53,791 nucleotides of DNA from JAUIEH01 sp964483375 (GTDB lineage: Bacteria > Pseudomonadota > Alphaproteobacteria > Caulobacterales > Maricaulaceae): the NCBI GenBank assembly GCA_964483375.1, contig CAZABJ010000012.1, positions 1 to 53,791 of the forward strand, read 5' to 3'. Positions 30,651 to 39,781 of this stretch are shown one piece after another. The position numbers and the translations under genes were made by a program. The first letter of the stretch is position 1. Every line of letters begins with the position of its first letter. The notes under the pieces are model-generated. The model was given only the letters and a program-made list of their open reading frames with translations. It did no database searches and had not been told where the DNA came from.

Positions 30651-31937
30651 CTAAGGATGCACGCCCGTTGCGTGGAGCGCTAATCGAATATCCAGCGGGT
30701 CAAGGCTAGCGTCCGTTCGCATTAATGTGATGAGCACGCCCGTCTCCGACGCCGGGTCATAGGCGCACAAACCCGGTCCAAGGTGGCCTTGATATGGCGC
30801 AGTAATCCGCGCCCGGCTTCGCAACGCGCCATCAGGTCCGCGGACCATGCGCGCGCGCGCCAAATCTTCCACTTCAAACGCGACGCAGCCGAAGTGACGC
30901 TCCTCGCTCTCGTAGTCCGCCGGCGTCGCCAGCAACAGCACGCGCCCATCGCGAGAGCGCGCCAAAGAGGGCTGGGTCAAACCGGCTCCCCGCCGGTCCG
31001 GCCCGGCGATGGCGCGCGCGTCCTCCGCATCGAGCAGCCGTCCGACATAGGCGAGCCCGTCCTGGCCGTCCCAGCGAAACAATTCGACTACGTTGAGATC
31101 ATGGATCCGCGCGTTTCGCGTGATGTCCCAGCCGACACACTCGACCGCGAGGTAGAGGTGATCGCCGTCACGAAACACCGACGGTTCGGTGAGAGCGGCG
31201 CAGGCGCCGGGGTCGGGCATCAGCGCAGGCGCGTCAATAGCGGGAGGCCAGTCGCGCGGCCGCGCCCACCCAGACGCCAACGCCCTTGGCGCGGCATCGG
31301 CGAGCGCGTCGGCCCGGCGGGCCCGCCGGGTCATGAGCGCGGTTTCTTGATATTCGTCGAAATATTGCAACCAGATGAGCGCCCACCCGCCATCGGGGGT
31401 CGGGCTCAGGGTCGCCACTTCATGGGACATCATCCGCTCCCCCTCGCGGGAGTGTCGGAAGCCGCCGCCTTGTTGAACGACGCCGTCGAACCGCCAGGTG
31501 ACCCCGCCATCAGCGCTTCGAGCCAAGGCGATGTCGTGTCTGCCGCGTATGTTTTCCGGGCGCAACGCGCCCAGCGCCACCAACGACCCGCGCGTATAAG
31601 CGAGCCAAAGCTCCCCGCTGGTCGGATCAGCGACGATGGAGGGGTCATAGTGGCCGCGCACGGGACACACGGGAAAAACCGAGGCCAAGCGCGCATCGGC
31701 GCAAGGCCTCTCCAAAGCGTCGCCTTGGATGAAGAGTTCGGGGCAATCAGGCCCCGGAGCGCAATGGAACCGCAACGTTTCCCCGTCCCTAGGGGGACCG
31801 ATCGGCGTCGGTGCGGCGACATTGGACAGCGTCGCGACGCTGGCGGCGCGACGCTCGGTGACCGCGGGCGGTTCGGCGCAGGCTGCGCATGCCGCCGACA
31901 CGGCCAGCGCTATCGCAAGTAATGACTTTCTGGGCAT
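30651..31937 (-). CDS. Secreted sialidase-fold (beta-propeller) protein
   Basis: I choose ATG 31937, preceded by GAGGT; two in-frame starts upstream exist. The product has 428 residues with a signal peptide ending at AACAAC, and a Cys there could be lipidated, though the site is not a perfect lipobox. One Asp-box is visible (ARSADGGVTWRF), and repeated segments such as GHYDPSIVADPTSGELWLAY, LTEPSVFRDGDHLYLAV and LTQPSLARSRDGRVLLLA look like successive blades. The fold is that of sialidases and glycosidases of the five- or six-bladed propeller type, but the full catalytic Arg triad cannot be confirmed, so the substrate is open. It is followed by a long inverted repeat. Confidence 0.7.
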   Translation of the reverse strand: MPRKSLLAIALAVSAACAACAEPPAVTERRAASVATLSNVAAPTPIGPPRDGETLRFHCAPGPDCPELFIQGDALERPCADARLASVFPVCPVRGHYDPSIVADPTSGELWLAYTRGSLVALGALRPENIRGRHDIALARSADGGVTWRFDGVVQQGGGFRHSREGERMMSHEVATLSPTPDGGWALIWLQYFDEYQETALMTRRARRADALADAAPRALASGWARPRDWPPAIDAPALMPDPGACAALTEPSVFRDGDHLYLAVECVGWDITRNARIHDLNVVELFRWDGQDGLAYVGRLLDAEDARAIAGPDRRGAGLTQPSLARSRDGRVLLLATPADYESEERHFGCVAFEVEDLARARMVRGPDGALRSRARITAPYQGHLGPGLCAYDPASETGVLITLMRTDASLDPLDIRLALHATGVHP

Positions 31938-32055
31938 GATCGAGACCTCAGTCCGCATACCCGTCTCTTGACCCCGCTCCACTCTGCCCGCTCAAGCGCC
32001 CGCGCGCAAACAAATCAAGAACTGCGGCTGGCGCGCCCTGCGAATCGCCGTTACC

Positions 32056-33258
32056 ATGACGGTCATGGTAGGTTCGCAAAATTTTCTCACTTCACCCTTG
32101 CTCTCGATCGGCGGCGCCGAACTCACGGGCGCGGAGACCCTGCTCATCGCGGGGGCTATCGTGCTCGCCTATGTGGTTCTGCGGCGCATGCATCTGGATG
32201 CGGAGAGAGGCGAGCGCGAACGCGATCGCGCGGTTCAGGACGGGGCGGTCGCCGACACCGTGGCGCGATTGGCGGAATCCCACCAGGCGATCAACGAACG
32301 GTTGGCGACGTTGTTGGAAGCCAGCGCGGCGGGGCAATCCGCGTTGCGCAAGTCCATGGATGACCGATTGGACGCTGTCGCGCGACGCCTGGGAGAAGGC
32401 CTCACCCAGACCCAGACCCGGACCAGTGAATCGCTGTCGAAGCTGAACGAGCGTCTGGCGCTCATCGACCGCGCCCAGAAGAACATCGAGACGCTGTCGA
32501 CGGAAGTGTCCGGACTGCAAGCGCTGTTGGCGAACAAACAGCGCCGCGGCGCCTTCGGCGAAATGCAGATGGGCGATTTGGTCGCCAATTTCCTGCCGCC
32601 TAACGCGTTCGAGCTTCAAGCCGCCTTGTCGACCGGCGTGCGGGTGGATTGCCTGATCAAGCTGCCTGCGCCGCCCGGAGATGTGGCCGTAGACGCCAAG
32701 TTTCCCATGGAAAACTGGCGCGCCTTCGCCGAAGCGCAAGAATCGGATGCGCGCGACGCCGCGGCGCGCGCCTTCCGCGCCGACGTGTTGCGGCACGTCA
32801 AAGCGATCGCTGAAAAGTATCTCATCCCCGGCGAAACCGCCGAGACCGCGCTGATGTTCCTGCCGTCCGAGGCGGTGTACGCCACCTTGCATGCGGAATT
32901 CGCCGATGTCGTCGACAAGAGCTTCCGCGCGCGGGTCATGATCGTGTCCCCCACCACCTTCATGGCGACGCTGCACACCATGCGCGCCGTGATGCGCGAT
33001 GCGCGATTGCGCGAACAAGCCCACGTCATCCAGCGTGAAGTGGCGCTGTTGTCCGACGACGTGGCGCGCTTGGATGATCGGGTGGGCAAGCTGCAACGGC
33101 ATTTCGGCCAAGCCGAAGACGATATGCGCCAAATCCGCATCTCCGCGGAGAAGGTCGGCAAACGCGCCGAGCGCATCGCCGATGTGGACGTGGAGGAAGG
33201 CGCTGCGGGCAAGGATGCGTTGCCGAAAACCGAGCGCCCCCAGGTCGCCGCGGAGTAG
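32056..33258 (+). CDS. rmuC: DNA recombination protein RmuC
   Basis: The 400-residue protein has an N-terminal TM helix (about 24-41), a coiled coil (about 45-150, rich in Ala, Arg, Glu and Leu) and the RmuC nuclease-like domain with NKQRRGAFGEMQMGDLV, VAVDAKFPMENW, ALMFLPSEAVYA and VIVSPTTFMATLHTMRAV. RmuC limits inversion at short repeats in E. coli and has a restriction-endonuclease-like fold. ATG 32056 or 32065 are both possible. It is transcribed divergently from the sialidase-fold gene. A 10-bp palindrome (GCATCGATGC) lies shortly after the stop. Confidence 0.93.
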   Translation: MTVMVGSQNFLTSPLLSIGGAELTGAETLLIAGAIVLAYVVLRRMHLDAERGERERDRAVQDGAVADTVARLAESHQAINERLATLLEASAAGQSALRKSMDDRLDAVARRLGEGLTQTQTRTSESLSKLNERLALIDRAQKNIETLSTEVSGLQALLANKQRRGAFGEMQMGDLVANFLPPNAFELQAALSTGVRVDCLIKLPAPPGDVAVDAKFPMENWRAFAEAQESDARDAAARAFRADVLRHVKAIAEKYLIPGETAETALMFLPSEAVYATLHAEFADVVDKSFRARVMIVSPTTFMATLHTMRAVMRDARLREQAHVIQREVALLSDDVARLDDRVGKLQRHFGQAEDDMRQIRISAEKVGKRAERIADVDVEEGAAGKDALPKTERPQVAAE

Positions 33259-33361
33259 GCGCGCCATCCCCGCATCGATGCTGACAGGGTCGTGTTTTGT
33301 CGCGACGCATCGACTTTGCTATCGCTCTCGGCAAACTCCGAAAATGTTGAGGACGCCCTTC

Positions 33362-34528
33362 ATGCGCATCGCCCTGTTCACCGTCGGCGCCCTGTTCTGC
33401 GCGCAGCCCCCCGCGCTCGCAGATCCAGAGGCCACCGCGGCCGGAGAGGTCGCTCTGACCGCCGAAAGCCACCAAGCGAACTTTCGCGTCGTAACGGTTG
33501 CGGAGGGCCTCGAGTTTCCTTGGAGCCTCGCCTTCCTGCCGGGCGGCGATCTGTTGGTCACCGAACGCCCGGGCTTCCTGCGCCGGGTTCTTGCTGACGG
33601 GACGGTTTCAGAGCCCATCGATCACGGTCTCGAGATCACCGCCATCCGCCAAGGCGGACTGATGGAGGTGTCGCTTCATCCCGACTTCGAAAACAACGGC
33701 ATGGTCTATCTGTGCTACGCTACCGGGCCGGAGGATGCGAATTTCGAGCGCGTCGCTCGCGGCCGGCTCGACGGCGATCGCCTCGTCGATGTGGAGGATA
33801 TCTGGGAAGCGGACTCGGTGTCGGCCCGCGGCTTCCATTATGGCTGCCGCCTCGTTTGGCGCGACGACGGCACGCTGTTCATCACGCTGGGCGATCGCGG
33901 GCTGCACCGCGAGGCCTCCCAGACCCCCGCCAGCCATTTCGGAACCGTGGTGCGCATCGCCGAGGACGGATCCGTCCCCGCCGACAATCCCTTCAACACC
34001 GTCTATGACGGCCCCTCTGACGAGCAGCCGCTCTTGGACGTTTGGTCCTATGGCCATCGCAATGTTCAAGGCGCCGCCATCAATCCCGAGACGGGCGAGC
34101 TTTGGACGCACGAACACGGCGCCCAGGGCGGCGATGAGATCAACATCACCCGTGCGGGCCTCAACTATGGCTGGCCCGCGGTCACCTACGGCATCAATTA
34201 CAACGACACGCCGATCTCCGATCTCACCGCCGCGCCCGGCATCGAGGAGCCCGTGTGGTACTGGCGCCCCTCAATCGCGCCTTCGGGCATGGCGTTTTAC
34301 GCCGGCGACGCGTTTCCGGAGTGGCAAGGCGATTTGTTTGTCGGCGGCCTGGTGGCGATGCAGCTTGACCGGTTCGAACTCGCCGGCGATCGCGTGATCG
34401 GCGTGGAGCCGCTGCTGACCGATCTAAACGCCCGCATTCGCGACGTTCGCACCGGACCGGACGGGTTCTTGTATCTGTTGACCGACGCCTTTGAAGGCGC
34501 GGTTTTGCGCATCGAGCCCCAAGGCTGA
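33362..34528 (+). CDS. Soluble PQQ-dependent aldose sugar dehydrogenase
   Basis: The 388-residue protein has a signal peptide (about 1-20, ALA-DPE) and the six-bladed propeller of the glucose/sorbosone dehydrogenase family (YliI/Asd type). Motifs are EFPWSLAFLPGGDLLVTERPG, GGLMEVSLHPDF, GDRGLHR, HRNVQGAAINPETGELWTHEHG, GGDEINI and GMAFYAGDAFPEWQGDL. It oxidises free aldoses in the periplasm with PQQ. ATG 33362 is preceded by GAGG; a start at 33344 would lengthen the signal sequence by six residues. No PQQ biosynthesis genes are seen here. It converges on recR with 12 bases between. Confidence 0.92.
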   Translation: MRIALFTVGALFCAQPPALADPEATAAGEVALTAESHQANFRVVTVAEGLEFPWSLAFLPGGDLLVTERPGFLRRVLADGTVSEPIDHGLEITAIRQGGLMEVSLHPDFENNGMVYLCYATGPEDANFERVARGRLDGDRLVDVEDIWEADSVSARGFHYGCRLVWRDDGTLFITLGDRGLHREASQTPASHFGTVVRIAEDGSVPADNPFNTVYDGPSDEQPLLDVWSYGHRNVQGAAINPETGELWTHEHGAQGGDEINITRAGLNYGWPAVTYGINYNDTPISDLTAAPGIEEPVWYWRPSIAPSGMAFYAGDAFPEWQGDLFVGGLVAMQLDRFELAGDRVIGVEPLLTDLNARIRDVRTGPDGFLYLLTDAFEGAVLRIEPQG

Positions 34529-34540
34529 GGCGTTGACGCC

Positions 34541-35143
34541 CTAAGCGTCGCGGCGGCTCTTCAGCGCCGCGGCCAGGGTGCCGTCGTCGAGATAGTCCAG
34601 TTCCCCGCCGACAGGCACGCCGCGCGCGATGGTGCTGACACGAACGTTCAGACCCCGCAGACGCTCAGCGATCACATGGGCCGTGGCGGCGCCGTCGACA
34701 GTGGCGTTGAGCGCGATCACCACTTCGCGGGTTTCCTCCCGCGCCGCCCGTTCCATGAGTTTGTCGAAGGAAAGATCTTCCGCGCGGACCCCGTCGAGTG
34801 AGGACAACAACCCGCCCAGCACATGATACAGGCCCCCAAACGCGCCTGCCCGCTCCAACGCCCAAAGATCGCTGACATCCTCAACAACGCAGATGAGGCT
34901 GCGATCCCGCGACGGCGCTCGGCAAATTGAGCACACCCGATCGACATCGAGATTGCCGCACTCCTCACATTCCTGGATTTCCGCCGCCGCCCGAGCGAGC
35001 GCGTCGGCAAGCGGCGCCATCAGCGCGTCACGCCGTTTTATGAGCGCAAGCGCAGCGCGCCGCGCTGAGCGCGGCCCCAAGCCCGGCAATTTCGCCAAGA
35101 GCTCAATAACGCGCTGGATTTGCGGACCGCCGGTCTCGTTCAT
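34541..35143 (-). CDS. recR: Recombination mediator RecR
   Basis: The 200-residue protein works with RecF/RecO in gap repair. It has the N-terminal helix-hairpin-helix (LAKLPGLGPRSARRAALAL), a four-Cys zinc finger (CEECGNLDVDRVCSIC) and a Toprim domain beginning LICVVEDVSDLWALE and ending with IARGVPVGGELDYLD. ATG 35143 follows GAGGCGG; an extra six residues could be added from 35161. Commonly recR follows dnaX and ybaB; neither is in this window. It is divergent from gcdH. Confidence 0.96.
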   Translation of the reverse strand: MNETGGPQIQRVIELLAKLPGLGPRSARRAALALIKRRDALMAPLADALARAAAEIQECEECGNLDVDRVCSICRAPSRDRSLICVVEDVSDLWALERAGAFGGLYHVLGGLLSSLDGVRAEDLSFDKLMERAAREETREVVIALNATVDGAATAHVIAERLRGLNVRVSTIARGVPVGGELDYLDDGTLAAALKSRRDA

Positions 35144-35246
35144 GCCGCCTCGCCGAATCATTCTCGTTGAGTCTAGGCGTTTGCTCCGCTCTCGCCAGAC
35201 ATGCGCTCATTCTCTCAGCCCCGCCCCTGTGCTCAGGCCGCTGAGG

Positions 35247-35258
35247 CGGATATATCCG
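35247..35258. promoter_or_regulatory. 12-bp palindrome upstream of gcdH
   Basis: CGGATATATCCG is a perfect palindrome in the 180-bp divergent region between recR and gcdH, 65 bases before the gcdH start. It could be an operator or include a -10 like TATAT. No other copy is noticed in the window. Confidence 0.3.
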
Positions 35259-35323
35259 TTCGGAGAAGAACAACGATCGCCGCGCGACTTGCGCCGCGGC
35301 CAAACTGCGAGGCAGGACACGCC

Positions 35324-36541
35324 ATGGCCATGCAAGACACAGTGACCCAGGACGCCGTGAGTTTTCGCTGGGACGACCCGCTGCATCTTGAGCGCGAGTT
35401 GCTTGAGGAGGAGCGCATGGTCATGGAGACCGCGCGCGCCTATTGCCGGGACAAGCTCTTGCCGCGGGTCGTCGCCGCCTATCGCGATGAGAGTTTCGAC
35501 CCCGCGATCATGACGGAAATGGGCGAGATGGGCCTCCTCGGCGCCACGATCCCCGAAGCCTATGGCGGGGCGGGGCTCAGCCACGTCGCCTATGGTCTGA
35601 TCGCCCGCGAGGTGGAGGCGATCGATTCCGGCTATCGTTCGGCGATGAGCGTGCAGTCCTCCTTGGTCATGCACCCCATCCACGCCTTCGGTTCCGAAGC
35701 GCAGCGCCAGCGATGGCTGCCCGGTTTGGCGAGCGGCGAAGTGATCGGCTGTTTCGGACTGACTGAAGCGGATGGCGGGTCAGATCCCGGCGCCATGCGA
35801 ACCAGAGCGGAGCCAGTGGATGGCGGTTTTCGCCTCAATGGCGAGAAGATGTGGATTACGAACGCGCCGATCAGCGATCTCGCGGTGATTTGGGCGAAGC
35901 TGAAAACGGATGACGGCGCGGAGCCGAAAATCCGCGGTTTCGTGGTCGAGCGGGGAACGCCTGGATTCGAAACGCCGAAGATCGAAGGCAAGTTATCGCT
36001 TCGGGCCTCGGTGACGGGGTCGATCACGCTGTCGGATTGCGTGGTGCCGGAAGACAATCTCCTTCCTAACGTCTCAGGTCTGCGGGGACCGTTTTCTTGC
36101 CTCAACAAGGCGCGCTACGGCATCGCTTGGGGCGCGATGGGCGCGGCGGAGTTCTGCTGGCGGGCCGCGCGCGACTACGCCTTGGAGCGGGTGGTGTTCG
36201 GCAAGCCGATCGCGGCCACCCAGTTGGTCCAAAAGAAACTCGCCGACATGCAGACCGAGATCGCGCTCGGCCTGAGCGGCGCATTGCGCCTGGGACGGCT
36301 TTTGGACGAAGGCGCTTGGGTTCCCGAGGCGATCAGCCTGATGAAGCGGAACAATTGCGGCAAAGCCCTCGACGTCGCCCGAACCGCACGGGACATCCAT
36401 GGCGGCAATGGCATCGCCGGCGAGTATCACGTGATCCGCCACGCGATGAATCTCGAAACCGTGAACACCTATGAGGGCACGCACGACATTCATGCGCTAA
36501 TCCTGGGTCGCGCAATCACGGGCCATCAGGCGTTTTTCTAG
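35324..36541 (+). CDS. gcdH: Glutaryl-CoA dehydrogenase
   Basis: The 405-residue flavoenzyme converts glutaryl-CoA to crotonyl-CoA plus CO2 in lysine, tryptophan and aromatic breakdown. Family-specific features are MGEMGLLGATIPEAYGGAG, CFGLTEADGGSDPGAM, RLNGEKMWITNAP, RYGIAWGAMGAAEFC, RDIHGGNGIAGEYHVIRH and the terminal NTYEGTHDIHALILGRAITG with the catalytic Glu. ATG 35324 follows GAGGCAGGA at a good distance; an upstream in-frame extension overlaps the promoter region. It is a single gene, not linked to the ACAD pair at 2.6-5.1 kb. Confidence 0.95.
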   Translation: MAMQDTVTQDAVSFRWDDPLHLERELLEEERMVMETARAYCRDKLLPRVVAAYRDESFDPAIMTEMGEMGLLGATIPEAYGGAGLSHVAYGLIAREVEAIDSGYRSAMSVQSSLVMHPIHAFGSEAQRQRWLPGLASGEVIGCFGLTEADGGSDPGAMRTRAEPVDGGFRLNGEKMWITNAPISDLAVIWAKLKTDDGAEPKIRGFVVERGTPGFETPKIEGKLSLRASVTGSITLSDCVVPEDNLLPNVSGLRGPFSCLNKARYGIAWGAMGAAEFCWRAARDYALERVVFGKPIAATQLVQKKLADMQTEIALGLSGALRLGRLLDEGAWVPEAISLMKRNNCGKALDVARTARDIHGGNGIAGEYHVIRHAMNLETVNTYEGTHDIHALILGRAITGHQAFF

Positions 36542-36560
36542 GCCGCCGCAGCGAGGCCGC

Positions 36561-37184
36561 TTACTCTCCGACGGAGCAGTCGCGATTGGCGGGGAAGTCG
36601 CCATCCAGCACCCGCAGGAGCGCCATGCGGAAAACCAGCGCCTCGTTGGGTTGGATGACCGGCGCGGCGCCGGCTTCGCCATAGGCCAACGCCGGAGGGG
36701 CGGCGAGTTCCCAAATGTCGCCCTCGCGCATAAGCGGCAACGCTTCCTGCCACGCTGCGATGAGCCGATTAGACTGGAAAGCGGCGGGAAGCCCCGAGCA
36801 GGACCCGTCGAACTCCCGTCCGTCTACGGTGATCCCGCGATAATGCACGCAAACGAATTCGCCCAGCTCCGGGGACGGCGCGTCGGCCTCCCCCGATTGC
36901 AGCACCTCGTAGTAAAGCCCGTTCTCGGTGACCGACACGCCTGGCCGGAGCGCATACTCAGCGAGCCAGTTCTGGGAACGCTCAAGCCGGGCCTCAGCGC
37001 CGCGGCGTCCCGTGGCCACGATGGACGGGGCGTTCGCCGTTCCCGCCGTGACGATGTCGCATGCCGCGCTCGCCCCGGAAACCTCAGCGACCGGCCCCGC
37101 GGTTTCGGTTCCGCAAGCCGCCGCAAGGCCGACCAGCGCCAAACCGCCCGTCGCCGCCCATTGCTTCGCTTTCATTGCGCTCAT
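36561..37184 (-). CDS. FKBP-type peptidyl-prolyl isomerase lipoprotein
   Basis: The 207-residue protein has a lipoprotein-like signal (ALVGLAAAC, Cys24) and a helical region (about 60-85) before an FKBP domain: VTENGLYYEVLQSG, VCVHYRGITVDGREFDGS, WQEALPLMREGDIWELAAPPALAYGE and VIQPNEALVFRMALLRV. This is the Mip/FkpA layout, a periplasmic folding helper. Two extra Cys residues in the mature N-region and one at the end could form disulfides. The alternative ATG 37175 removes three residues. It converges with gcdH across 19 bases. Confidence 0.9.
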   Translation of the reverse strand: MSAMKAKQWAATGGLALVGLAAACGTETAGPVAEVSGASAACDIVTAGTANAPSIVATGRRGAEARLERSQNWLAEYALRPGVSVTENGLYYEVLQSGEADAPSPELGEFVCVHYRGITVDGREFDGSCSGLPAAFQSNRLIAAWQEALPLMREGDIWELAAPPALAYGEAGAAPVIQPNEALVFRMALLRVLDGDFPANRDCSVGE

Positions 37185-37288
37185 CCCGTGTTTCGCCTCT
37201 CGTGACGTGGGGGCTGACTAGTCCAAATCGAAGCCGAGGGCTAGGAACTCAGGCGCCTCACTAGACGGCGCGAGCGCATCGAGCCGGC

Positions 37289-38551
37289 TTAAATCGCGCC
37301 GCCTTCCAACAGGCGAGCCCGATCAAATCCGCTCTCGCGCAATCGCTCGACCACCGACAAGGTCGCCTCCGCCGCATCGGTTTCGATGATGACGTCGATC
37401 ACGGTGTCCTTGGCGGGTATGTCCAGCGCCAATCGGTCGTGCAGCACATCGATGACATTGGCGCCGGCCAGCCGGAGCACCGAGGTGATTTCGGCCAGCC
37501 GCCCAGGGCGATCCGAACACTCCACTCGGATGCGCGCGCGTTTGCGGGTGCGGACCAAATGCCGGGCAAGAACCTGCGCCAGGAGACGCGCATCGATATT
37601 GCCGCCGCAAATAATAAGCCCCACGACACGATTTCGAAAACGCTCGGGATTCTCCATCAGCGCGGCGAGGCCGGCCGCGCCCGCCCCCTCCACAACCGTT
37701 TTTTCCTGCATCGCCAGGGCGACGATCGCTTCCTCCACGCCGCTTTCGCTCACCAGCATCACGTCGCTGGGTTCAAGACGCCCCCTCAGCACCGCCAAAG
37801 GCGCAGCGCCCACAGCCTTGACGGCGATGCCCTCGGCGATGGTGTCCCCGCCGACGGCTCGCGGCTTTCCGTCCAAGGCGTTGCGCAATGACGGGAACAT
37901 GGCCGTCTCCACGCCCAACACGTCGGTGCGCGGTCCCCCGGCGGCTGCAACACCCTCCGCCGCTATCACGCCTCCCGCGATCAATCCGCCCCCGCCTACG
38001 GGAATGACGACCATATCGAGCCCGGGCTGATCCTCGAGCAGTTCAAGCGTAGCCGTGCCCTGCCCTGCGATGACGGCGGGATCGTCGAAGGCGTGGACAA
38101 ATGTCCGCCGCTCCTCGGATTCGATCGCGCGCGCGGCTTCCACCGCCTCATCAAAGACTTCCCCCGCCAGCACCACCTCGCCGCCGAAGCGCCGCGTACC
38201 GTCGACCTTCACCTGCGGGGTGGAGATCGGCATGACGATTTTGGCGCTCACCCCCAATCGCGTGGCGTGATAGGCGAGCGCTTGCGCGTGGTTGCCCGCG
38301 GAGGCGGTCACGACCCCGGCGCGGCGAGCGGGCTCGGCCAAACAAAGCAGCGCGTTGAGCGCGCCGCGTTCCTTGAATGAGCCGGCGTGGAACTGATTTT
38401 CGAGCTTTAGCCACACTTCCCGCGCGCCCGTCAGCGCGGCGAGCTTGGCGGAGGGCCGGGTCGGGGTGCGCGGCAATCGCCCCGCCGCACGCCGCCGCGC
38501 GGCGAGGACATCGTCAAAGCTGATCGTCATCGGCGTGGTGTCGTCGCGCAT
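37289..38551 (-). CDS. Threonine ammonia-lyase with ACT domain
   Basis: The 420-residue PLP enzyme converts threonine to 2-oxobutyrate. The PLP lysine lies in AGSFKERGALNAL (about residue 58), the glycine-rich phosphate loop is VIPVGGGGLIAGG, and TASAGNHAQALAYHA is a typical family segment. A single C-terminal ACT domain (about 345-420, VECSDRPGRLAEITSVLRLAGANV) matches the ACT-carrying type rather than the E. coli biosynthetic enzyme with two ACT-like domains. ATG 38551 follows GGAG by 6 bases; 38530 is an alternative. It sits 47 bases from the end of the GNAT-like gene. Confidence 0.93.
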   Translation of the reverse strand: MRDDTTPMTISFDDVLAARRRAAGRLPRTPTRPSAKLAALTGAREVWLKLENQFHAGSFKERGALNALLCLAEPARRAGVVTASAGNHAQALAYHATRLGVSAKIVMPISTPQVKVDGTRRFGGEVVLAGEVFDEAVEAARAIESEERRTFVHAFDDPAVIAGQGTATLELLEDQPGLDMVVIPVGGGGLIAGGVIAAEGVAAAGGPRTDVLGVETAMFPSLRNALDGKPRAVGGDTIAEGIAVKAVGAAPLAVLRGRLEPSDVMLVSESGVEEAIVALAMQEKTVVEGAGAAGLAALMENPERFRNRVVGLIICGGNIDARLLAQVLARHLVRTRKRARIRVECSDRPGRLAEITSVLRLAGANVIDVLHDRLALDIPAKDTVIDVIIETDAAEATLSVVERLRESGFDRARLLEGGAI

Positions 38552-38598
38552 CGCAGGCTCCGTCGGCCAATCGACGCTACGCGCAACGTCACGAGCGA

Positions 38599-39693
38599 TC
38601 AACGCGGCTTGCGTCGGGGCGCGCTGAGCCCGCGCATCAGGTCGATGCGCCGAAGCGCTTTTTCGGGGAGAGCGCGAAACCGCCCCAAAGGCAGATGACG
38701 GGCCACATCGAGCACTGCGAATTGCGCATGACGCATGGCGGCGGAGACAGGCCGCGCGCCGACGAAACCGGTTGCAAGCGCGCGTTGGCGCGTCGCCAGT
38801 TCTTGTTTGAACCGATATTCGCCCCCGCCCAAGTCCAGCTCGCGATAGCCCGCGCCGTCCAGGGCCGAGAGCATGTCGCCGAACAACACCAGCCCAGGGG
38901 AATGCTGGCTCACCGCGCAGTCATGGGCGATGAACCAGCAATGCAAGACGTCCCGCGAGGTCAAGCAGTAGTTCGCCGCCACCAAGCGCGGGCCCGCATG
39001 CAGGGTGAACAGAGCGCCGCCGAAATCGGCGCGCGGTTGGGTGAAGGAGCTCGCCACCACTTCCCGCGCCCAGTCCTCGGCGAAGACGTCGGGACGACCG
39101 GTGCGGGCGAATTGCTCGCGCTTCCAGGCGACAAGCTGGGCGAAGGCGTCTTCGTCTTTGGAAAACGCGGTGAACGTCAACGGGCCGACGTCACGCTCAA
39201 TCTTGCGACGTTTGCCCCGAATGCGTTTGAGGACGCTTGAACCGGCGGCGCGACGCCTCTCTCGGTAACCCTCGAAGCCGTCTTCGATGTCCATGACCCA
39301 GGAGACGTGCCGGCTGCGATGATGGCGCGCGAACGCGGCCTGGGTCCCAAGCAGATTGTTGAAATCAAAGCGACCCGAGCCGATGCGGCGAACGACCTCG
39401 GCGACGTCCACCTCCTCGCCCGGCGCGGCGATCAAGCCCTGATAGTCGCTGAGCGCTCCGCCCAGGGGCAGCAGCGCATAGCGGGAACTGAATTGAAATG
39501 GGAGAAACCCGACCGCGCGCCCATTTCGACGCAGCACGGCCACGCGCGCGTCCTCGCGCGCCTGCGAGACAGCCTCCGCCCAGCCGAGCGTAAAGTAGGG
39601 TCCGCTGGTGTCGCGGTCCGCCAGCTGCAGCCGGCGCCACGCCTCACGGTCTGGTTCGCCCAGCTCAGTTGGGCGGAGAACCTCTATGTCCAT
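38599..39693 (-). CDS. GNAT-like acyltransferase, CelD/FemAB type
   Basis: The 364-residue protein has the CelD/Acetyltransf_6 arrangement of two GNAT-like halves: PYFTLGWAEAVSQAREDARVAVLRRNGRAVGFLPFQ in the first and LVAANYCLTSRDVLHCWFIAHD, SPGLVLFGDMLSALDGAGYRELDLGGGEYRFK in the second. Such proteins are found with polysaccharide or peptidoglycan modification, but no glycan genes lie nearby. ATG 39693 with GAGGTGG upstream is preferred to other in-frame starts to 39858. It converges toward threonine ammonia-lyase on the same strand. The acyl donor and acceptor are unknown. Confidence 0.82.
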   Translation of the reverse strand: MDIEVLRPTELGEPDREAWRRLQLADRDTSGPYFTLGWAEAVSQAREDARVAVLRRNGRAVGFLPFQFSSRYALLPLGGALSDYQGLIAAPGEEVDVAEVVRRIGSGRFDFNNLLGTQAAFARHHRSRHVSWVMDIEDGFEGYRERRRAAGSSVLKRIRGKRRKIERDVGPLTFTAFSKDEDAFAQLVAWKREQFARTGRPDVFAEDWAREVVASSFTQPRADFGGALFTLHAGPRLVAANYCLTSRDVLHCWFIAHDCAVSQHSPGLVLFGDMLSALDGAGYRELDLGGGEYRFKQELATRQRALATGFVGARPVSAAMRHAQFAVLDVARHLPLGRFRALPEKALRRIDLMRGLSAPRRKPR

Positions 39694-39744
39694 CTTTGCG
39701 CCACCTCGACCTTCGCCGAGACGAGACATGCAAGAACGGCGGCG

Positions 39745-39771
39745 CCCACGCCCGTTGTCCCCGGGCGTGGG
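39745..39771 (-). terminator. Terminator-like hairpin after the M16 peptidase gene
   Basis: A 10-bp perfect stem (CCCACGCCCG/CGGGCGTGGG) with a 7-base loop begins 10 bases after the minus-strand stop at 39782. Only a poor T-run follows. It probably ends the peptidase transcript before the GNAT gene. Confidence 0.5.
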
Positions 39772-39781
39772 GCCGGGACGA

